This document shows, in pieces, positions 10,507 to 21,796 of a stretch of DNA of 64,000 bases (positions are counted from its first letter, which is position 1; the number at the start of each line of letters is the position of its first letter). Location: the NCBI GenBank assembly GCA_958510875.1, contig OY294068.1, positions 67,682,633-67,746,632 of the forward strand, read 5' to 3'. Made by a program: the position numbers and the translations under genes. Under the pieces are notes generated by a model that was not told the DNA's origin, did not search any database, and saw nothing but the letters and a program-made list of their open reading frames with translations. Source of the DNA: Endomychus coccineus. Its lineage: Eukaryota; Arthropoda; Insecta; Coleoptera; Endomychidae.

Positions 10507-11715
10507 CAGTGGCGGCTCGTGAACTTTTTAAGAGAGGAGGCTGGACATAAAACGTTTTTTTTTAAATATACTCTACTCAGCCAATTAATTTAACTTTTGT
10601 ACAGCTACCGTACAGCTACTTCAGTGACAAAATGAATTGTTGCCCAGCAAGAACCAACGTGGATGTGTAGAGTTTCTCTTGACAAAAATTTTTTTTGTTC
10701 GTTTTTTGTTTTTTATTTTTTTTTTTGGATTTTTGATATTTTTTCTTTTTTTCGGAATTTTTCATATTTTGTTTTTTTAAATTAATTTTATTAACTTTTT
10801 TTATATATTAACAGAATTCTACGGTCTTTAGTTTGCGAAAAATGATCAATAATATTATCATAAAATGTATCATTTTGTTTTAAGTGTTTTACTAAATCTT
10901 TTTCAATAGATATCAAACTAACATTGTATAAACGATTTTGGTCCATTGTATTTCGCATGTAAGTTTTAATTCGTTTGAGAATAGAAAATGATCTCTCCAC
11001 CGATGCCGACGTGACAGGAATGGTGACTGTCAAACAAAGTAGTTTATAAAACTGAGGTAAAACTTGTTGAAAATCATTGTCTATCATATATTTTATCTCA
11101 TATCGGCGTGACTGTCGTACTGGCCTAAAATATCTTTATCCGAGTATATAACGCATAATTCATTGTGCAGTTATCTAAAAGTGTATTGGGAAAATCTTTT
11201 TAATGTCCTTTCGAATCCAGTAAAGGCCGTTTATTTAAAAAAAACACTTTTCTGTCATATGTTAATTCACTAAATGGATTTTCTAAGAAGTCACCGAACA
11301 GATAAATTATAACTTAACCTTACTTCGCGTCGCGAAACAAAAACAATAACTGACGGAGCACGTGTCGCAGCCTCGCAACGGCAGCAAGTGATCGTATTTC
11401 ATACGAATGACCGAGTGCGAACGAAAGGCTAGCCTACAGAGGGTGTTGCCATATCCGCTGCTTCACCCTATTTGGCAATTGGACTGGTTGGAAAAGCGGC
11501 AACTATGTTGACCACACGTATTTATCGTTTGAGATATATAGAGAATCTAGCCTCTGGCCACTGTTGCCAGATTAAAAATAACTACTGAGAACGGGGAATT
11601 AATTGTAAAATTTAAAGAATTATCAGAGAAACAGGAAATAAAATGGAGGATGATCATTAAGATAAATTGGTGAGGAGACTGAGGCTCCTTAGCCTCCTTC
11701 GAGGAGCCGCCACTG
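10507..11715 (-). mobile_element. hAT DNA transposon copy 2 (same family as copy 1)
   Basis: The left end CAGTGGCGGCTCGTG (10507) and right end GAGCCGCCACTG (11715) are nearly perfect TIRs. The flanks ATTTCTTC (10499-10506) and ATTTGTTC (11716-11723) match at 7 of 8 positions, so the target duplication has one later change. Length is 1,209 bp. It is a deeper deletion derivative of copy 1: the shared sequence breaks off at about 11171. Confidence 0.92.
10791..11171 (-). pseudogene. hAT transposase C-terminal remnant, copy 2
   Basis: The open part encodes VLPQFYKLLCLTVTIPV, SASVERSFSILKRIKTYM, then ISIEKDLVKHLKQNDTFYDN and a DHFSQTKDRR tail, which is the full hAT dimerisation end of the protein without the internal stop seen in copy 1. 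A stop precedes it in frame, just before NELCVIY-like sequence at about 11160-11130. Everything upstream, including the catalytic core, is deleted, so the copy is non-autonomous. Confidence 0.88.
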
Positions 11716-11959
11716 ATTTGTTCCCGATATAATTGGGATTATGTTGACCAACAGATGGCCTGGAGAACGGTAAATGAAGATCGTATTTGGTCCTTGTGTC
11801 ATAAGTGTAAATGTCCTGCCTCCAATGTGCATTCATTGTGTTTAGTATTACTGAGTACAGAGAGGGATATGTCATTATGTTTAATGACTGGAAATGCTTT
11901 TTTCAAGAATGTAATTGAGGTATCTTCATTATACCTATTACTGATATTTTTTTTTGCAT
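11716..11959. other. no gene recognised
   Basis: A 69-codon plus-strand frame starts at 11755 but resembles nothing known. The region lies between hAT copy 2 and the tail of the next RT remnant. Confidence 0.4.
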
Positions 11960-12800
11960 TGTGAATACCGAAATTACATCATGCGCCTGGCCCCACTATA
12001 TAATACCGTATGCTATGATGGACTGGAATAAGCCAAAATGAAGTAATTTTAGCACATTATGAGAGATGGTGTCCCTAATGTTTTTGTCATGAAACAGAGG
12101 GAACTTAATCTTGGTAATATACTTTTCACCTGAACCCTCCATGTTAGCGTTTGAACGATATGAACTCCCAAAAATCATATGTTTGTTATGTTTCACAATG
12201 ATTTATTTTCAATTTGTTTTGTTTTGGGCAATGCAATTTAGTTGTATTTAGCTATTTAGATCCCGTTCAAATCGCACCATGTCGACATTATTCTCACAGC
12301 GGATTTACTCTTTTCTATGAAATCTTCCTTATTATTGGCTGTGACGATAACATTACTGTCATCGGCATACTGTACTGGTTTTCTTGCTGGTAGGACGTAT
12401 TCTGGTAAATCGTTAATGTATACATTGAAAAGAGTAGGAGATAAGCCGGATCCTTTGGAGTGGCCACCTTAACTTCTTGCGTATCTGATCTAACTCTGTG
12501 TATTTCAACCATCTGAGTTCTTTCCTCGAGATACGAGCGTACCTAATTCAAGGCTGGGCCTCATATTTCCACTGTTTCCATTTTGTGTGCTAGTAGATAT
12601 TGGTTTACGTTGTCAAATGCTTTGGACATGTCAAAAAACAGTCACATAACTTGTTTATTATTATTAAGGGCATCGTGTATGTGATCAATAGCCATATTTA
12701 AAGCCGTTTGAGTTGAGTGTCCGCCCGAAAACCATTTTCTGCTTATTTGCGACATAAAATTAAGTACAACTAAGTTGTGGAAAAAATCATCATATTTTGC
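11960..12800 (-). pseudogene. non-LTR reverse transcriptase remnant (jockey/CR1-like, no RNase H seen)
   Basis: On the minus strand: GHSTQTALNMAIDHIHDAL (about 12720-12665), VFFDMSKAFDNVN (about 12650-12610, palm motif A), SYLEERTQMVEIHRV (about 12540-12495), then after a shift FNVYINDLPEYV (about 12435-12395) and the catalytic YADDSNVIVTANN (about 12372-12335). Then CDLNGI (12275), LGVHIVQTLTW (about 12172-12140) and FGLFQSIIAYGII-stop-W (about 12040-12000). Frameshifts and stops break it, although the YADD box itself is intact. It differs from the RNase H-type element at 5-7.5 kb. Confidence 0.85.
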
Positions 12801-12849
12801 GCCGGCCATGATAAGATATTGACGTCGGAAAATCCAGGTATTTTAGGTA

Positions 12850-14135
12850 GGCTTAATCAACTTTGGAGCTGAATTAGACGCTTTGCTTGCAATACATATG
12901 AAAGGTTCTGGTTCACAAGTGTTTAAAAGCATCTTCAAAACTATCCAGAACGAATTGCTAGATGCAATTTTGCAAATTCACGAGTAGGAAATATTAAAAG
13001 AAATTAAATCTGCAAATGTCATTGCATTGGAGAACGATGAAACTATAGACACCTCTAATCATAGGCAAATAGTTGTTATTATTCTATACGTGTTTAATGG
13101 ACACATTTTTGAACGCTTTTCATCTTTTTTGAGCCGGATGCTGATGTTTTAGCAAAAACATTGCTGAAAGTATTGCAAACTATTTTAAATTCTCCTTCTG
13201 GGTCTGATACCAATAAACTAATCGCTCAAAGTTACGATGGGGTGTTCATGATGAGTGATAAGACAAATGGTGTCCAAACCATTATCAAACGAACATTTCC
13301 ACATGCACATTATATTCACTGTTACGAGCATAAATTTAATTTGATTATTGAACGAGCGGCACAGTGCAATAAAAAAGTAAAAATTTTCTTTGCATTTTCA
13401 ATCTTTTTTTCTCGATCGCCTAACAGAGCGGTAATTCTTGATGACATAGTCAAACGTAGATTACCAGGCGCTTTTCCTACACGCTGGATTTTCAAATGTC
13501 GAACTGTGAACACATTATTTGAACACCAGGATTCTTTCAAAGAATGTTTAGACAAAATTATTGACGAAGATGGGATGGATTCAATTACTATCAGTGGAGC
13601 AAGTGGTTAATTGAAACATTCGAATTGCCCGGAATTTCTCTACTGGTTGAAAATATTTCATTTCATCATGCCACATGTTGAAATATTTCTTTAACAGACT
13701 CAAATGCGCGGGATTGACAGTGCTCAACTGCAAAAGGCAATTGAACAATTTCAACAGCAAATTATTCGAATTAGAATTTCTACTGACAATGACAATCAAG
13801 AACGCAATAATGACAACCTGCTGGGAAAAGACAAAAAACGACAGCTGGAGAAAGCAGAGCTGTTATTGTAAAGGAAGTATTTTAAGACAAATTAGCGACC
13901 GATTTGATTTTAGGAATCACTTAAGTGCAGCAGAATTATTTTATTCTCAAAATGTAAACATTATAGACTTGCTTTCCCATAGCACAATGTTAGAAGATCG
14001 ACTGAACGCATTGGTGGTCCTATCAATAGAAAAGAAGTTCGTCCAGTCTATCCGGAATTTCAACAACAAAGTCATGGACGTTTTTTCCAGAATGAAAAAT
14101 AGGAGAACGGATTTTATTCACAAAAAAAAGGTAAG
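12850..14135 (+). pseudogene. hAT transposase (DUF4371/ZMYM-like) pseudogene
   Basis: From 12855 the frame reads INFGAELDALLAIHMKGSG, then FKTIQNELLDAILQIHE followed by a stop, then NVIALENDETIDTSNHRQ (family DET motif with catalytic Asp) and VFNGHIFERF. A shift near 13130 leads into 13161-13610: LIAQSYDGVFMMS (second catalytic region), HAHYIHCYEHKFNLI (usually YVHCxAHxLNL), then FFSRSPNRA and FPTRW. After 13610 another shift gives PHVEIFLQQTQMRGIDSAQL (about 13670-13725), and the end carries NALVVLSIEKKFVQSI and VMDVFSRMKNRRTDFI (14005-14125). Despite one stop and several shifts most of the protein is represented. The ERSFS dimerisation block itself appears to be lost. Confidence 0.88.
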
Positions 14136-14181
14136 TTTTTTCATATGTCCACCCTTTTTCATAACTGACGAGTCGCCACTG
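12850..14181 (+). mobile_element. hAT DNA transposon copy 3 (right part), different family
   Basis: A transposase remnant runs rightward and ends just before GAGTCGCCACTG (14170-14181), the complement of a CAGTGGCGACTC end like those of copies 1 and 2. The following octamer is GTACTCAG, but its partner at a left end was not found. The left end is probably truncated near 12850, where the RT remnant begins. Confidence 0.75.
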
Positions 14182-14189
14182 GTACTCAG

Positions 14190-15350
14190 TACACAATGAG
14201 ATCAGTTTGGATACCGTAAAAATTGTTTCGCGACGGGGCAAAATGAGACTAATTAAGAGAGTTTTAAAACACTAATCTAACTTAATAATACCTACTACTA
14301 TAGAAGACGAAATTAGGTGTAATAGGAAACGATTATGTACAATTCCGTGCCTATTAAGAAGAGATAATAGGGGGGACTGTAATCCTGTTGAAAAACTGTA
14401 TATCTCATCAGATAATATAGGTCTTTCATGAGGCTCGGATTAGAGCAGTTTGATTCTTTACTTAAAGCTATAACTCCTAAAATGCAAAAAACAGACACCG
14501 ACTCGCTTGATCGTACTGATTGAGAAAAGGACGAATAGTGCGCCGAGGAGAATGCGTGGGTAGAGGAACATCCGAAAAAATGCAACACTTTCCATCGTTT
14601 CATCCAGTGACTCGGTCTAATCACTCATCAATTACTAGACCGTGAGATAATCCACTTTATCGACCGCTTTTGGTGTAGCAGTTTTACTTAAAATTTAAAA
14701 ACTATCGATGCTGAAGGGATTCACGTCACTTTTTTTAAAAGTTACTGCAATCAGATCCCACGATGAAAGTTTTATCACCCTAAATGAAATAATATTAATT
14801 CCCCTCATTATTTTCACCCTAAATGATTTCCAATTTCTTTAACATCATGTAATTTGGGTGATTATATGAATAGTGAAATCGAGCACAATATTATAAGGGA
14901 ATTGCGTATTTTAAGATTTGAAGCTATTCAAGCGCAAGATATTATTGGCATCACAAATACAAGTTCTTATTATCCCAAGACGAGGTTCATATTGCAATGA
15001 GTAGAATAAACGAACTTCGGATTCTGAAATAAACTATACGTTTTCTACATAATAAGTGAGCCTGGCATAATGATAACGTCCGGATGTGTACTATTGACCC
15101 CGGTAAACTCATTAGCATTTTGTTTCTTCCAAAGTATCGCATGATTAAAAACAATAATATGTTATAAGCATCGCATAAACTACATTGATATCGATGACGT
15201 TATCAGCTTTACTAATAGATATACAATAAATCTAGGTAGGTCGTACCAGTTGAGCTCGCCACCCTCTTCAATTTGGTGCCAATTTCCAAGATAGTTTGCG
15301 AGCTCAATCAACATAACATTTGAAACATAATGCTTTATAGTAAGAGTGAA
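14190..15350. other. no gene seen
   Basis: AT-rich sequence with short unremarkable frames on both strands and no recognised transposon motif. A weak internal repeat (CACCCTAAATGA) occurs at about 14776 and 14815. Confidence 0.5.
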
Positions 15351-15363
15351 AATGAGTCACTTA

Positions 15364-15590
15364 ACTGCAATGTAAAGCAATACAATACAAAGTAATGCAA
15401 TATTAACAAAGTAATGCAATACAAAGCAATACAAAACAATGCAATACAAAACAATACATTACTTACAAAGCAATGAAATTCAAAGAAATGCACTATAAAT
15501 AAATTCAATACTAAGGAATTCAATACGAAGCCATGCAATACAAAACAATCCAATGCAATACAAAACAAAACAATGCAATGCAATGACATC
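15364..15590. repeat. degenerate minisatellite of GCAATACAAA-type units
   Basis: About 20 imperfect copies of a 5- or 10-base unit (CAATACAAAG, CAATGCAATA and similar). On the minus strand it reads as a 84-codon low-complexity frame rich in Phe, Cys, Leu and Ile, which is a by-product of the repeat. Confidence 0.85.
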
Positions 15591-15614
15591 CCTTAATATG
15601 TAATATAAGCTAGC

Positions 15615-16830
15615 ATTAGCATAGCAAAGTGGGTAGAATGACTTCTAACATATTTTAAATTATTTAGTGCTATTTTACTGCCCAATTAAAAAATTGGGTG
15701 CTTTAACGTTAAAAAAAAATGTGGTGTGGCTCAAAATAGAAAGGATAATAGAAAATAATGTAACATTCAATTTAACGCTAATTTAGTGGTTTGCATCATT
15801 TCTTATATGCTAATAAATATACATTTAGTATATAATATATAATATTATAATTAGTATATAGTAAATAATGATTTATGAGATATTTTAAAATATAATTTAG
15901 TACTATTTTAGTGCCCAATTAGAATATTGGATGATTTAGCGTTAAAACAAATAATGTGTTTGCTAGTTTTATATGACGCTGGCAAAATATTTAAAATAAT
16001 TATGCGGTTTGGCGTTGAACAGAAAGAATAATATAGTTTAGAAGTAATTTAGTGATGAACATAAGCATATAGCTAAAAAATAATATAGCTTTAGTATAAT
16101 GAATTCAGTATACATATAATCGTATTGTGAGAAAAACGTATTTTTTAGCACCAAAATTTCTACGACGAATGTATAAATAGCACTTAAAATGAAACGTAAA
16201 TTTAAAAATTTTTGAGGGTAAACTCTACACGTTCAGCTGCATTATATGTGCAATGTACAGGCTGTTCAGTTTTTGGTATCTCTTATGCTTATCAAGATTT
16301 CCTTGAAACATGGCAATTTAGCCGTCCTGTACATGTCATTATACTAACGGTAAATTTATTAGCATAAGGTGTGTTTCTGCACAGCACTGAATTATTTTGT
16401 ATTATCCTTTCTGTTTCGGACCACACCGCATTATTTTTTCAAATGCTTTGCCAGCTTTATATTAAGACACAAAATTATATATGTCTGATGATGGTACTTT
16501 GGTATTGAAACTATAGCAACCTTTTCATGTTATTGTTAAAAGCAAAGTAATTGTTCTTTTATTTAATCATAATGATAAACTACCCTAAAGTATCTGTTTC
16601 TACCAGCGAGTTTTATATAATATAATTAAGCTAGCAAAACATTATTTTTTTAAGCGCTACGGAACCCAATTTTTAAATTGGCACTAAAATAGCACTGAAT
16701 TAGCACTACATTCTGTTGCGATTTTCATGAGTTGGAGTAGAGCTCTAAGGCACTAAAATAGCACTAGAAATATTTGAAAATATGTTAGTCATTCTCTCAC
16801 TTCGCTTTGCTACCTTAAGGGAGCTAATGC
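15615..16830. mobile_element. 1.2-kb foldback element
   Basis: The left arm (AGCATTAGCATAGCAAAGTG near 15614, then AGAATGACTTCTAACATATT) pairs with the right arm near 16780-16830 (ATTAGCTCC, AGCAAAGCGAAGTG, AGAATGACTAACATATT on the complement). Further pairing inside: ATATGACGCTGGCAAAATAT at about 15971 against its complement near 16446. Within the left arm the block TTTAGTGCTATTTTACTGCCC is repeated near 15664 and 15897. It is non-coding. An insertion at about 16480-16620 interrupts the right arm and carries a hammerhead-like core. Confidence 0.72.
16485..16511 (+). ncRNA. hammerhead-ribozyme-like core
   Basis: CTGATGA (16485-16491), a short stem-loop (T, GGTAC, TTTG, GTATT with G-T wobbles) and GAAAC (16507-16511), followed by TATAGCAAC. 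This is the CUGANGA-stem II-GAAA layout. The sequence after GAAAC matches the core at 46174. The cleavage triplet and stems I/III have not been established. Confidence 0.45.
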
Positions 16831-18061
16831 AATGCACTCTTGATCGCACTCTTACAACATTTATATCGTTAATCAGACACATACTCTAAATGGTATATAA
16901 ACTATTTACGCCCCTAGAAAGATTGACACTATAAGAACTTGTAAGTTTGATATCTATCTAAAAAAATGTGATTTCAGAACTGGGTCAGTACCAAAATATC
17001 TATTAATGACCTAAAATTTGGAAGCAATGAATCTGCGGTCACAAATCATGTTTGATATATTCAGATTTCCATGTTTATGAAAATTGTCGAAGTAGGTGAA
17101 GGGGAAGAAAAGAATCAATTGCCTCGAATTATCGTAGGTTGTGTTCGTATACACTATTACTTGGGGGCTAGTTTGTAAAATTATAGCACATTGAGCAGAT
17201 TGCTAAGAAATTTTAATCTGGAGCTGGGGTTCAAAATTCAGAGTATACTCTGCTTCTATGTTGGTTAAGTGATGCTTGTTGTTACCTTAATTTGAATCAA
17301 TGATTTTTTAACTAATAAGTAGGTATATATCAATTTTCTATTCTGTAATTTAGCTACCGTCAAAGTCTAGCTTGAAGTCATCTGTTTTTGATACATATAT
17401 ATTCTATAATATTCGTGGTTAGATAAAAACTTGATAGTTTCTATTACATGGATTTAATAGTTAAGTATAAACATGATATCAAGATAATTATATACAGCAT
17501 TATTAAACATCCTGTTTTCAGTGGGTAATGTTTATGAACTATTGGTTTATTGGTTAAAACAATTATATACGAATTGTTGACAGAAGGTGGAAACTATAAT
17601 TCCAGAAAACAAAACACTATTAATTATAACTCGTCTATCGAAATCAAATCGATATGAGTACCTAAATTATTATTATTACTAACCTTGTAATTATCAAAGC
17701 CTACTAACTGTTCCTTAGACAGGTATTCCAATTCCATTTTGGTTAATAATGAATAAACACTATGTCAATTTTTACTATTTAACTAGAAATGTTAATATTC
17801 TTGAACCATAATTAACTCTCAGATTATGTTCTCCGTAATATCAGTACCACATTTAATGTTATCGCGTGAACACGGTGGTGAACTTGCTTAACGTCGCCAT
17901 GATAAAATTGTTATGAATCGAATTGTAAACGGAACTGTCTGAAATAGCGAGTGAACAGACCTCTGTAGGATTTCATAGTGAAACCTCATGAATGGAATTT
18001 GGCTAGCCGGAAGCAACGTTGCCAGTTTGATGAAACATTTTCGTTTACTTTATCGAATATA
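16831..18061. other. no gene seen
   Basis: Very AT-rich; no frame over 70 codons carries a recognisable domain and no clear repeat is found. Confidence 0.5.
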
Positions 18062-20246
18062 CAGGTTGGTCCAGTTTCGAAAGCTGAAACTTTACAGGCA
18101 GACAAATAACTACAAAATAATATCAGTTTGTACTATAAACTATATTCGAAAAATGCTTCGTTACAAAGATACAGGATGTCAAAATTTTTATAAATAAATC
18201 CAGATTTCATAATATTTTCAAAACTACTTTAGACATTTAAATGAAATTTGGCACGTTTGAATAGATAATTTAAATACATCTTTTTACGTAAAAAATATTA
18301 TTTTACTTCCACCAATGGCGTGCTTACAGACACATCTTCAACTATTTTTAATGAAAAATATGGTACGCCACTGATTTTTTTTGAAGCAAACATTATTTCT
18401 AGAATCCTTGTTCAATTTACAACAAAAGAGGCTCCTTACTTTTTTCGTTTGACACATCATTTGCCAGTAAAATATTTAAATACCCGATTTCTGAAAAACA
18501 ATTAAACAAAAACGAAAATAAGAAATTTAATTAGTGGCTTACAACAACAATAACAAAATGAAAGAAAATTAAAGGTAAAATCACAAAAATTGCTCAAAAC
18601 GTAGTTCACCCACCTCAATACATTTTCGACATCTACTTACTAACGCATTTACTACAGCAGATACTTCATGCGGATTTTGCTGCATATCATTGCAGGCTTG
18701 CTGAATTCTTAAAACTAAATCTTCCCTTGTTAATACGGGATTAGTGTAGACTTTATCTTTAATAGTGCCCCAAACGTAAAAGTCTAGCGGATTAAGATCC
18801 GGTGACCTGGGTGGCGAGCCACTGGTCCAACACCATTAACCATGTCATTATTAATGTCATTCGTATCTAGCCGGCCAATATATCGTCGAGGATAATTGGT
18901 ATTGAGCCATTCTCTTACAACTATTCCAAAATGCGGGGGAGCTCCATCCAGTTGTATCCAACTTTCATGCCTTAAATTAATGGGTAAATCCTCTAGGTAT
19001 TCCTGCAGATTATTGTTAAGAAACTCTATAAAAAGTTGCGAGTTCAACCTTGGGGTAGGAAATTTGGACCATAAACATTAAACATCAATAACGCCCAACC
19101 AAACATTTACGGAAAATTCATTTTGAAATGATCTTGGCCGAATTTTTCAAGGATTCTGATGTGCCCAAATATGGGTATTATGGTAATTTGCTACTCCACG
19201 TCTGGTAAAAGAGGATTCATCCGTCCAAAGAATCTTTTGGAAAAAGTCAGGATTTTCTTCCATTGCGTTTGAAAGCCACTGGCATAATCTTATTCTCTTT
19301 TCAGCATCATCACCAAGATGCAAATCCTGAACAGGCTGTAGGTGATATGCATGTCTGTGATCATCGTGTAGTTTTGGTAATATTGTAGACTTCGGTATGT
19401 GAAGGTTCTGAGCTGCTTTCCGAGAGCTCAGCCTCGGATTGTTATCAAAAGTAGGTGGTATACGATTATTCTCAATATTATATCGACGGTTTCTGTTCCG
19501 TTCGTTATTAACACGCAGGCTAAAGTCACGAAAATTCTGATGTGTTCTGATGAAAACGCGAGCACCTGGAACTCTTCTATTTGGATAGCGTCTACGATAT
19601 TCACGAACTGCCGCTTCTGCATTTCCATCACAAAATCCGTAGCAAAAATGAATATCTGCATATTCGTTGTTAGAAAAAAGAATTTTTCAGATTAATACTT
19701 GCGCAACACTAATAACAATGTTAACAATAGCTCGAAATTAAATTACCTGACACAATTCAATCAACTGTCATAATAAAATGAAAGAACACTTACAGTAGTA
19801 GTTGTTTTTTTAATAGCCTACTACGACAGATTGAAATTTGTCTGAATTCCAGTTGCTTAAAGAATTTTAATCTTTTACTGGCAAACGATGTGTCAAACGG
19901 AAAAAAGTAGAGAGCCTTTTTTGTTGTAAATTGAACAAGGATTCTAGAAATAATTTTTGTTTCTAATAAATCAGTGGCGTACCATATTTTTATGAAAAAA
20001 AAACTGAAGATGTGTCTGTAAGAAAGCCAATGGTGGAAGTAAAATAATATTTTTTACGTAAAAAGATGTATATAAATTTTCTATCCAAACGTGCAAAATT
20101 TCATTTAAATATCTAAAGCAGTTTTAAAAATAGTATTATCTTTTTAACGAAGCATTTTTAGAATATAGTTTATAGTACAAACTGATATTATTTTGTAGTT
20201 ATCTGTCTGCCTGTAAAGTTTCCGCTTTCGAAACTGGACCATCCTG
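18062..20246 (-). mobile_element. Tc1/mariner-superfamily transposon with ~400-bp TIRs, TA target site
   Basis: The ends CAGGTTGGTCCAGTTTCGAA (18062) and, on the complement, CAGGATGGTCCAGTTTCGAA (20246) are flanked by TA on both sides (18060-18061 and 20247-20248). Pairing continues inward for around 400 bp, through the blocks GCAGACAAATAACTACAAAATAA and TACGTAAAAAATATTATTTTAC to the stretch near 18440/19900. Length is 2,185 bp. TIRs this long are unusual for classical mariner (about 30 bp) but known in some Tc1/mariner relatives. The copy looks full-length but the transposase is broken. Confidence 0.92.
18581..19672 (-). pseudogene. DDE (IS630/Tc1-mariner type) transposase pseudogene
   Basis: On the minus strand the frame starts around EYADIHFCYGFCDGNAEAA (near 19665-19610), followed by a helix-turn-helix-like stretch RRYPNRRVPGARVF and a second segment SSRKAAQNLHIPKSTI (near 19430-19385). 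The catalytic parts are WTDESSF (about 19228-19208, first Asp), WIQLDGAPPHF (about 18965-18933, second Asp) and, in a shifted frame, PPRSPDLNPLDFYVWG (about 18825-18780, third Asp). The tail is RCRKCIEVGELRF with a stop at 18581-18583. Lesions visible: a stop after WAHQNP (about 19152), further stops around 19085, and a frameshift between TN and WP-like sequence near 18850. The start codon is not clear. Function would be TA-targeted cut-and-paste transposition; this copy is dead. Confidence 0.92.
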
Positions 20247-20248
20247 TA

Positions 20249-20577
20249 TACTAGCACAGTCAAATTGTACTTTTACCTTTCAAAAACTACTCCTTCGAGT
20301 TCCTTTTGCACAGGTGGTGTTTGGCGTCCCGAGACGAGTGAAAATAAAAAAAGGAATGTGGAACTCGGGGACTGCCGCGATAAAGCCATTTTTATCAACT
20401 TATGCAATTATAATTATTTATTTATTTTTTATTTATGCAGTATTTTTTTTTCTTTGATATTAATTCAAGTTACACTTTTTGAGCGTGGTGATAAAAAAAC
20501 ATATTTTTTTCTTTTATTGAATAAATGAGAAGTTAATATCGTTTAAAATATTTTTATTATCTTACAATACATGTAGG
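20249..20577. other. no gene seen; short imperfect hairpin
   Basis: CGAGTTCC near 20297 pairs with GGAACTCG near 20360, giving a small inverted repeat of about 75 bp. The rest is AT-rich and non-coding. Confidence 0.4.
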
Positions 20578-21078
20578 TTATTCAGGAATTTTTATCATTG
20601 AAACTATAGGTTTATGGTAACTGAAATAAGAAACATAAGTTTGAGACTTGATATCCTCTAAATATCTGGAAAATACCGCGTCAATGGTGGTCCCATATTT
20701 TGTTGTGGATTCTTGTGAATCATTATTCATTTTCAAATTCAATTTTTCCGGAAGAAAAGTTGTCAACCGCTCTGATTTTTTATCAGCGAAGTTGATGTTG
20801 AAATCGCCAGCCAAGATAAGTGGAAATTTATTACTATTTGTACCAAGTATTTTCGACCCTTCTTCAGTGTACTCCAGTAAAGTGCGATGAATAAAATGCT
20901 CTACCTCGTCCAATTTTGGATTCGTATAAATGTAAATTGCTACCATGACTATGTGTAGGCCATTTCTAAGTTTGCATAAGCACGCACAAATATTTCCAAC
21001 AAATGAGCGCCTAACATTAACATCGCTAACGTGTGCAATATTTAATTCAATATTCGGAGTCATAATAATTTGGAACAA
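20578..21078 (-). pseudogene. orphan endonuclease/exonuclease/phosphatase (EEP) domain, Helentron-type
   Basis: A 166-codon intact frame. Seen: VAIYIYTNPKLDEVEHFIHR (about residues 47-66), then LLEYTEEGSKILG, the EEP metal-binding motif LILAGDFNINF (about 87-97), LNLKMNND, TTKYGTTIDAVFSR (about 125-138) and YVSYFSYHKPIVS (near the end, with the catalytic His). In arthropods such domains are found at the C-terminus of Helentron (Rep-helicase-endonuclease) proteins often annotated as PIF1-like helicases; that assignment is from family knowledge. No helicase motif is found upstream (21080-21800), so this is an isolated 3' fragment rather than a gene, although the frame is open throughout. Confidence 0.65.
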
Positions 21079-21796
21079 TATCTACAACAGTATATATACC
21101 TACATGTATACTTAGAAGGCGCACATGCGGTGAGTGTGGCATTATAAAGATATAAAGATATGATAGATACATATACACCTATATACTTTCTCACAAACAG
21201 CTGCTTACGTATTCGTCCGATTTCAAAGCAGCTCGTCTCGATCCGTGCGAGCTTCGTACAGTCGTACCATATACATACACGTTAAGCGAACGCTCGGCCG
21301 TGCTACATGGTAGGCGGAGTGGGGGTGTTAGGTTATTTTCGTTACGGAATTTCTTGATTCGGTCGCCGCGCTCAAAGCCCGCGATAAAAGCTATGCAATA
21401 GCTTAAAAATGACGTCATCCCTAGGCCTTGGCCACCATTTTGAAAAAAGTTGAAATCTGTTTTTCACTTTTTCTATTGCCCGTAGACAAAAACTCTTTAG
21501 ATAAGAATTGTAGAGGATAACATTTTGCAAATTTTCTAACATTGTCGCAAATCGTTATAGTTTATATTTGGGGGGGTCAGAAGCCCCAGGAGTTACCAAA
21601 ACTCGGTTTTCCTCCGTTGTCATCCCCTGATACATGTAAACGTGAGTGTTGTATAAATCAAAATAACTACAAGATTCCGTTCCAATGATAGATACAATTG
21701 CTGCGAATAATCCCTAGTTACAGCGCTCCGAGGTTCGGTCGGCGGAGGAAATATATGTTCTGCCGCAACGAAAATGATTTCTTACATTCACGATAT
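21079..21796. other. non-coding, GC-rich patch at 21190-21420
   Basis: No domain recognised. The patch at 21190-21420 is richer in GC and CpG than its surroundings and may be the end of another element, but I cannot name it. 21550-21620 contains a G-run (GGGGGGGTCAG) followed by CCCCAGGAG. Confidence 0.4.

Noticed and set aside
15335..15589. 84-codon Cys/Phe/Leu-rich minus-strand frame, possible membrane peptide
   Set aside because: Translation of the CAATACAAAG minisatellite.
20578..21078. Host DNA-repair endonuclease gene
   Set aside because: The domain fits mobile-element EEP domains better, lacks upstream exons and sits among element remnants.
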